Assembly (NCBI GenBank): GCA_000697335.1
Contig: JNEM01017017.1
Span: 1-29,817 of the forward strand
Direction: 5' to 3'
Length of the DNA: 29,817 nt
DNA from: Conidiobolus incongruus B7586
Lineage: Eukaryota > Entomophthoromycota > Entomophthoromycetes > Entomophthorales > Conidiobolaceae
The position numbers were made by a program, and so were the translations under genes. The notes beneath the pieces were generated by a model. It was not told the DNA's origin, ran no database searches, and saw nothing but the letters and a program-made list of their open reading frames with translations. The number at the start of each line of letters is the position of its first letter. Position 1 is the first letter of the stretch. Below are positions 23,971 to 29,817 of the stretch, in pieces.

Positions 23971-24405
23971 TGATGGAGAATAATCCTGTCAATTACTCAA
24001 GAAACTCTGATTACTGCAGGATTCGAGAAGTCACATTGGAGATATCACATCCCATGAACTAGTTGATCCTATTACTTTCTGCCCGTAAGTCATTCATGTC
24101 CACAAAAATCAACAATGGAACCTAATATAAGATTATCATAAGCAAACTAATAAACATATCTTCTATCTTCATTTTCAAAAGTATACAGTCTCTAAGTTTT
24201 TCTCGTAACCCTCACAAAAGTGTTGAGTCGTGACGAGCGTGAGATATTTACTTTATTCGAAGAACCTGATTCATAGCAAATCATTTTCACCTACTTTGGT
24301 GAACCCCAATAATTTCCCTTAATTCCGTGGTAATTTATCGTTTACCACTGGCGATTCCCCGTTTAAGCTCGTAAAACCCATTGTTGTCAGCGTTAACCCC
24401 CGACA
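23971..24405. mobile_element. LTR-like repeat, copy 2 (probable solo LTR)
   Basis: A 435-base block begins TGATGGAGAATAATCC and ends ...CCCCCGACA. It matches copy 1 at most positions along its whole length; the two differ noticeably, so they are separate, aged insertions or a pair long since diverged. ATTA stands immediately before and immediately after the block, consistent with a 4-bp target-site duplication. The superfamily (Ty1/copia or Ty3/gypsy) cannot be told from the LTR alone. Confidence 0.6.
24286..24303. repeat. Hairpin inside LTR-like copy 2
   Basis: TTCACC/GGTGAA stem with a six-base loop, at the position equivalent to that in copy 1. A second nearby potential stem, GGTAA...TTTACC, is also present in outline in both copies. 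Confidence 0.6.
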
Positions 24406-24964
24406 ATTACAAAGTACTCTATTATTCAAAAATTTTTGAATTCTATCACATGTATTATTATTAAGATTTACAAAATTTATCGCAATTGTATTTAGACAAA
24501 TACATATAATATATACACAAAAATTTTAACTAGAATTTTGATATTGCAGCTTGGATAACTATATAATATATATTGAAGCTAAAAAATCGAACAAAACAAC
24601 ACTATATGATAATTTGGTCCAATTCAAAACAAGGTGTCAGATTATTTTGAATTTCTGATATCATAAATTTAATTAACATTAATACAAGGTTTTATGTGAA
24701 TCTATCAGGAATATTGGAAAATTGAAATTTTAAAATTTGAATATATTCAAGGTTTTTATAATATTTTAAATATTATATTTGAAAATTGGATTATTGTTGC
24801 AAGGTAGTAATGATTTAGAATGGTGTAATATTCAATCAAGTTTATATTGAACAATCAATATGTTAAATCAAAAGGGAATGAAAATCCCATAATAATTAAA
24901 AAAAACAAAATTATTTAAATAAATAAATATATATTAAAGAAAAGTGACTTGTAATTGTATCAAA
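24406..24964. other. AT-rich spacer upstream of the broken family copy
   Basis: No gene is visible. Its last 25 bases contain the block shared with the leader of the downstream paralogue. Confidence 0.55.
24942..24960 (+). promoter_or_regulatory. 5' flank block shared by both paralogues (copy A)
   Basis: AAGTGACTTGTAATTGTAT lies just before the ATG at 24965. The equivalent block at 26722-26740 before the downstream paralogue is identical at 15 of 19 positions. It is part of the duplicated unit and may be leader or core promoter sequence. Confidence 0.4.
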
Positions 24965-26154
24965 ATGATTTCCCACAGTTTCGAAATTTGCATTGAAACC
25001 TTCTTCGAACGATTACAAACTTCGAATAGATAGGATAAAATCCAAACTTTGGTGTTCATGGATGTGGAGAATGTTTTGCTCGCCACACGTAGCCCACCTC
25101 CTATGCTATTATCAAACCATTTAATTAAGTTGTTACATAAACTTCCATTTGACTGGATTAATATTGAAGAGACTATTTCATCTAAAATTTTGGTGTCAAC
25201 TCTAGAGATTATCCTGTTACTGAAACTTATGAAAAGCTGCAAGAGTACCAAAATGACCCCTCTTATCTTATTATCTTTGTATCTCAGCACAACTGGCACC
25301 ATTATGTAAAATTGGACTTAATTCTTCATGATGAGGTCAATTCAAGCTATAATTCATTAATTATGCTTGAAGATATATCTGATTTGGCATCTAATCCAGC
25401 TACCAGTTACATGCTTCAATTCAAGCAAACGCTTCTAATCCGTATCACCCAGAACTTTCCTCAACTTTCGTGGAATGTCATAATTGACTCTTTTCTATTG
25501 AATATGTACAATTTGCGCAAAATTCTGCATGAAGCACCTCATATTCAAAATAACTCAATCTTTATTCAGTCACCTTCCTCCCACCTCAAGTTCCTTCCCC
25601 ATGACATCGAATTAGAAATGGTCAAGAAAATCACCACCCAATTTGACGACCGCCCCTACGAAAATGCTGGCATTCCCCTCTCCTCTCCACTGGGTTCCTT
25701 GCGTTGCATTAACCTCATTAAATTTTGCAACCTGCTCTTCTTCTCCATTGACTCCTCCCACATCACAGAACTCACCAATATTGCCAGATCCATGAGTACC
25801 ATTGTCATTGACTTTAGCTGGATTGAATCCTCCTACATCCTCAAAGTCAAGCTCAAGATCGCCAACGCCATCATCAAACAGATCGAGTCCAATCCCTTCG
25901 TTCAGCTGACCCCCATCAAGATGGACGTGTTTAAAGATGCCATGAACGCCTTCAAATTCCGCTTGGTGCCCTCTCTCGCCACTTACGGAGATGAATTTAT
26001 ATTCCCCATCATCTACAATCGGAACTCCGTATCTGAATTTGACACACATTACCTATTCAAATTCACTGTGATTTCGCCCTACAAAGGCTTCACATTCTCT
26101 TGCTACCTTCATCCCATCAACCAGTATGATTTTAAAATTTCTTATGGGAATTAA
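24965..26154 (+). pseudogene. Broken upstream paralogue of the HAD_SAK-like gene
   Basis: The frame starts at ATG 24965 (MISHSFEICIET...), aligned residue for residue with the intact downstream gene (MSAYNFEICIET...). Codon 23 is TAG (25031-25033) where the paralogue has TGG (Trp23). Near 25184-25190 one base is missing, moving the frame from that of 24965 to that of 25312. From there an uninterrupted frame runs to TAA 26152-26154. The stop is not explained by an intron, and TAG is used as a real stop by the F-box gene, so recoding is unlikely. The two copies share about half of their residues; the best block is KITTQFD...GIPL..PLG. Copy A must have evolved under constraint for long after duplication, so inactivation looks recent. 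The 3' half is unusually GC-rich with many C-ending codons. Assembly error or an internal start giving a C-terminal protein cannot be excluded. Confidence 0.75.
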
Positions 26155-26746
26155 CTTAGAGTTTAGCATATATTTCATTCATTATTCATCATTATTATCT
26201 ATCATTTTATTTGCAAAATTGCAAATTAATTTTTATATTGTTCCGTAACATTACACCTTTTTATAATTATTAAATTTTTGAAATATTGCTGAATAAATAT
26301 TTTATAACTTGTTAATTATTTTTATTCGAAATCTTTATATTGGCTCAATATTCAATATCTTATATTTGAACAATTTATTATTATTTCAAATGTGATATTG
26401 CCAATAATATCGTGGTTGGTATTGTTGCAATTGTATTAATAATAATTTTAGTGTTTATCAATTTATTATTAATTGGTTAACTGTTAAAAATATACATATC
26501 TATAAAATATGGAAATATTTTAAAAATTATTATTTGCAAAATATCGAATTAATTAATTTAGTGTTAAATATGATTCATATTAATATATTACAAGATGATA
26601 GATATTTGCTATTTAATTTGATGAGATTGAAAATTATTATGACAATTAAATCAATCCCATAAAATAAAATTAAAATAGAATTATATTTAGATCAATTACA
26701 ATTCATAATTATTTAGAAATGAAGTGACCATCAATTGTATATAAAT
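26155..26746. other. Spacer between the tandem paralogues
   Basis: 592 bases of AT-rich DNA with no gene. It ends in the duplicated leader block before ATG 26747. Confidence 0.6.
26722..26740 (+). promoter_or_regulatory. 5' flank block shared by both paralogues (copy B)
   Basis: AAGTGACCATCAATTGTAT, the counterpart of 24942-24960, ends six bases before the ATG of the intact copy. Retention of this block amid otherwise unrelated AT-rich flanks suggests either function or simply the edge of the duplicated segment. Confidence 0.4.
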
Positions 26747-27937
26747 ATGTCGGCATACAACTTTGAAATTTGTATAGAAACATTAGTTGATCAATTACAG
26801 AAATCTGACAGATGGGATAAAATCAAAACTATGTTGGTATTGGATGTAGAGTATAGTTTACTTGCTACGCCAAATCCAAGTACGGTGCTATGGTCCGACC
26901 GTCTTATGAAATTGTTGACAAAAGCTCCTTTCGACTGGATCAATATTGAAGAGATAATGCCTTCTAGAGAATATGGCTTTAATCCAAGGGATTATCTTTT
27001 ACAGGAAACATATAATATATTGCAGAGGTATCACAATGATGATTCATGCTTAATTATATTCCTTTCCCAACGCGACTGGCGCCACTGGGAGAAGCTGAAT
27101 GCAATTCTTCAGGATGAACTTGACCTCAGTTATGACTTATTGCTCATGCGAGATCATTTACCCGATTTGAAACCCACAAACAATTTAAGCTATTCACTTC
27201 AATACAAACAAACATTACTCATATACCTACTCCAAAGCTTTGAACAACTCACCAACTTAATCGTATACGACACCAATGCACTATATATCACAGAAATTCA
27301 CAGACTTTTGAGGACGACGAAAAAATTCAATAATATAGCTGTACAACTCGATTTCCTGCCTCCCGTGATAAAATTTCTTCCTCGGGACGTGGAATTAGAA
27401 ATAGTGAGGAAAATCACCACCCAGTTTGATACTCATCGCTACGATAATGACGGAATCCCCCTAACTACCCCGTTGGGTCATTTGAGATTTATTAACTTGG
27501 TGAAATTGCGTAATTTGTTGTCTTTTAATATCCTACCTGACCACATTAGACAACTGACAAGTCTAGCTAGAGATTTAAGTCCAGTGACAATAACATCGAA
27601 CTGGATCCCATCATCGTACGTATACTGCGCTAAAGTGAAAGTGATAAACCAGATCATGAAGCACGTAGAAGCCAATTCTGAATTCTGGATGACTCCGGTG
27701 AAATTCGGTATCCTCAAGGATAGTATGATTGCTTTCAAATTCGAATTCCATCCTCCTATCCATCACAATGGCGATTTGTTGACTATTCCTATCTTTTACA
27801 ATCCCAATGCAGTGTCGGAATTAGAAGTCCACCAAATTGCAAAATATGACGATATCCCTGAGCATCTTAGAACTACTTTTGTATGTACTATTGTTTCTAT
27901 CAATCAATACGATTTAAAAATAGTTTACCAGCCATAA
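26747..27937 (+). CDS. HAD_SAK-like (degenerate HAD phosphatase fold) protein
   Basis: A single exon encodes 396 residues. ATG 26747 is chosen over an in-frame TTG at 26735 because it aligns with the start of the upstream paralogue. The N-terminal half follows the layout of fungal HAD_SAK proteins (HAD domain of 'Swiss Army knife' RNA-repair proteins): motif I region LVLDVEYSLLATPNP...LW (residues 30-49), a conserved W64, motif II region LIIFLSQRDW (102-111), a YKQTLL block (153-158) where the family has FK, and LIVYDTN (171-177) where the family has YEDR. The presumed nucleophile D33 is kept. The second motif I acid is E35 rather than D, and motif IV keeps a single acid, D175, so catalysis may be weakened or lost. 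Residues about 205-396 form a second conserved region shared with the paralogue that I cannot assign; it ends in the motif INQYDLKI. There is no signal peptide or membrane segment. The family call is by eye and the role is unknown. Confidence 0.7.
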   Translation: MSAYNFEICIETLVDQLQKSDRWDKIKTMLVLDVEYSLLATPNPSTVLWSDRLMKLLTKAPFDWINIEEIMPSREYGFNPRDYLLQETYNILQRYHNDDSCLIIFLSQRDWRHWEKLNAILQDELDLSYDLLLMRDHLPDLKPTNNLSYSLQYKQTLLIYLLQSFEQLTNLIVYDTNALYITEIHRLLRTTKKFNNIAVQLDFLPPVIKFLPRDVELEIVRKITTQFDTHRYDNDGIPLTTPLGHLRFINLVKLRNLLSFNILPDHIRQLTSLARDLSPVTITSNWIPSSYVYCAKVKVINQIMKHVEANSEFWMTPVKFGILKDSMIAFKFEFHPPIHHNGDLLTIPIFYNPNAVSELEVHQIAKYDDIPEHLRTTFVCTIVSINQYDLKIVYQP

Positions 27938-28710
27938 TCATATTTAATTAGCATTAATAAGTCATTTTCATATCAAACTATTCCCAAATATTTTATTACT
28001 CTTGGCTTAATTCCTCATTGTATTTTTACAATTTTTCATCTGAACTATTATTTAATTGAATTATATAAGAATTAGTTAAATTCTATATATCTGCTTATCA
28101 GTAATAATATTGAATTTATTGCCTCTTAACTTTTAATCTTTCAGTAAAAATTTGATAAAATGATTAATTTTTAGGATATTGGTTGAAGTGTTAATTTTAA
28201 TCATTATATTGAATATTGATCCAATTATTTAATCAATAAAATATTACTATTCAATATCCAATTTAAGGAATTTTTTTAAAGATAACTAATCTAATTAATT
28301 TTTCATATACTTACCACTTTTTTATTGTGTAATATTTAATCATGTTTTTTTATTCTAAGTGAATCGTAAATAATCTAAATACACTTATAATTCAAAATAT
28401 ATTTCGATTTTTGGTACTTGAATATACAAAAGGATATTGAAATATAATTTTCTTGATTAATTTTTTATTAATAAAAAAAGCTGATTTGATTTCATGTTGA
28501 ATAATTTATCTAATGAATTATTGGTTTAACTGAATTATTTACAATGCTTTAATTTCAATATGCTATACCTTTAATTCTAGTAACATTATACTTCAAAATA
28601 TAGATAATTTATAAATATTATATTATTTTAGTATATAATATCGATTATGATTATAAAACAAGGTTATATTACCAATAAATGAATCATAAATAAATTCATT
28701 TTTGAACTAT
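27938..28710. other. AT-rich region downstream of the intact paralogue
   Basis: This is the 3' flank of the paralogue followed by simple AT-rich DNA. I see no gene or RNA gene. Confidence 0.55.
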
Positions 28711-28860
28711 TTGGTGTAACTTTTGAACCTATAGTTACCAGCCTGCTTTAGTGCTTTATAAGTGGGTAATGTTGCTTCCATATGAGCTCTAGTTGAGAGC
28801 ATGTACTATGGATATAGGAACTTCTGATCATCTGGTCATATTATATACTTTAATTTAACT
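28711..28860. other. GC-richer island with imperfect inverted repeat
   Basis: The island begins with TGGTGTAAC...GTTACCA, an inverted repeat with one bulged base and a 13-base loop. The minus strand carries a 31-codon ORF beginning MLSTRAHMEATLPTYKAL. No family can be assigned. It marks the edge beyond which the sequence becomes extremely AT-rich. Confidence 0.3.
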
Positions 28861-29817
28861 TTTTAATGGTAATATAAATTATTTTAAGTGGCCATTAATC
28901 TTGCCTTTTATGATAATATCAATATCCTTATAGATAAGCTTTATTGATAAGCTAGGTCTATAGTGATAAGGAGAAGTCAATAAGATATTTATCTATATAA
29001 AATAATTTACAAGCTTTTAAAATAGTTATATATATTTTAGAAAATTTCCTTGATATTAGAATATAAGGATAGTGCTTGGGTTATTAGATTAAGTTATAGA
29101 AAAATTAATATAATTAATATTTTTAAAAGTTTTAATAAACCAACTAATATAATATAAATATATATTATAGGTTTAGTCTAAGGCAACCATAGGTTTAATA
29201 CATATTAATATAAATTTACATATATATAATAAATTGAATTAAAAAATCTATTATCTTTGTAAATATTTAAAATTTGATATTGTCAATGATATTATATACT
29301 AGCTTATAAAAATAAGTTATAAAATTAAAATTACTTATATATTTACCTCTATTATAAATAATTCTTAATTAAATGAATTTAAATTAAAATATATAATTTA
29401 CCTATATTATTTGATTTGAATTAACTATATTTAATTATATTTTATTAACTTTTGGTTAATATATTAAAACTTAAAATTTATCTAAAATAAGTTATAAATT
29501 TATAGATTAATAAGCTAAAAGGGTATAAATAACAAAACTTATATATATCTTTTTTTAATCTATTATATTATATATATTATTAAACTATTAAGCTAATATT
29601 TTAAAATTAATATTGTAATACTTAAATTTCTCTTTAAGAAAGTTTACTTATATATTAATTAACTTAATAATAAAAATAAATTAACTTATAAAATTATTAA
29701 AATTACTAGTGTTAGTTAATTTATTATATTTAAGTTTATTAAGAATAATATTAAAGAAATATTTAGACTTAAACTTAAGTATATTAAAATTATAGATAAA
29801 TATAATAAAAATATATT
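28861..29817. other. Extremely AT-rich tract at the window end
   Basis: Texture is like that of 15480-16680: few G or C, many TA steps, and no open frames of useful length. It runs off the end of the window. Confidence 0.5.

Noticed and set aside
22851-24405. A single complete LTR element with the two repeats as its ends
   Set aside because: The 715 bases between them show no primer-binding site, polypurine tract or coding block, and the repeats are well diverged.
25021-25200. An intron removing the stop and frame change in the upstream paralogue
   Set aside because: No GT...AG interval of realistic size (51-73 nt as elsewhere in the window) removes either lesion while keeping the aligned residues.
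25612-26049. 145-codon minus-strand ORF under the broken paralogue
   Set aside because: It is a shadow of the GC-rich 3' half of the sense frame. The sense frame aligns with the intact paralogue; the antisense frame resembles nothing.
28710-28805. Minus-strand 31-codon ORF slightly reminiscent of LYR/Isd11 proteins (TYKAL...NYRFKSY)
   Set aside because: The match is only a handful of residues, the frame stops at once, and no further exon with the rest of the family signature was found.
1-29817. tRNA, rRNA or CRISPR features
   Set aside because: No paired A/B-box tRNA signals, no rRNA-like stretches and no regularly spaced repeats were seen on either strand.

Overview
The window looks like nuclear DNA of a very AT-rich fungus. 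The coding repertoire is fungal: a HAK-type K+ transporter, a fungal-length Tma46, Sar1, mitochondrial bL36m, and a tandem pair that resembles the fungal HAD_SAK family. Four of the genes are interrupted by short spliceosomal introns. I count twelve introns of 51-73 nt with GT...AG ends, often GTAAGT/GTAAAT. The lineage cannot be fixed from the sequence; an early-diverging AT-rich fungus is only a guess. Coding density is low, about 9 kb in 30 kb. Genes stand out as GC-richer islands in a TA-rich background.

Layout, left to right. 1-2072 is AT-rich, with one 46-codon ORF vaguely like DUF1279 proteins. A four-exon HAK/KUP potassium transporter (2073-4569, +) converges on a single-exon mitochondrial ribosomal protein bL36m gene (4929-5162, -). 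A 3.5 kb gap follows, with a GC-richer island at 5740-6075. A two-exon F-box protein gene (8693-10302, -) has a long S/T-P-rich N-terminus. The 7.8 kb between it and SAR1 holds no intact gene. It contains a decayed Ty1/copia-like fossil on the minus strand (about 11160-13140) and an extremely AT-rich tract (about 15480-16680). A six-exon SAR1 (18120-18981, -) and a four-exon TMA46 (20672-21863, +) are divergent, 1.7 kb apart. Two diverged LTR-like direct repeats follow (22851-23255 and 23971-24405). Then comes a head-to-tail duplicated gene family: an upstream copy broken by one stop and one frameshift (24965-26154) and an intact downstream copy (26747-27937). The last 1.9 kb becomes extremely AT-rich.

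The genes do not form one pathway. SAR1 (COPII budding), TMA46 (ribosome-associated DRG partner), RTC6/bL36m (mitochondrial translation), the K+ transporter and the F-box protein are ordinary housekeeping or accessory genes. The most unusual part is the tandem pair. Both copies keep the layout of a HAD_SAK-like HAD domain, but the conserved acidic motifs are altered, and the two copies differ in integrity and base composition.
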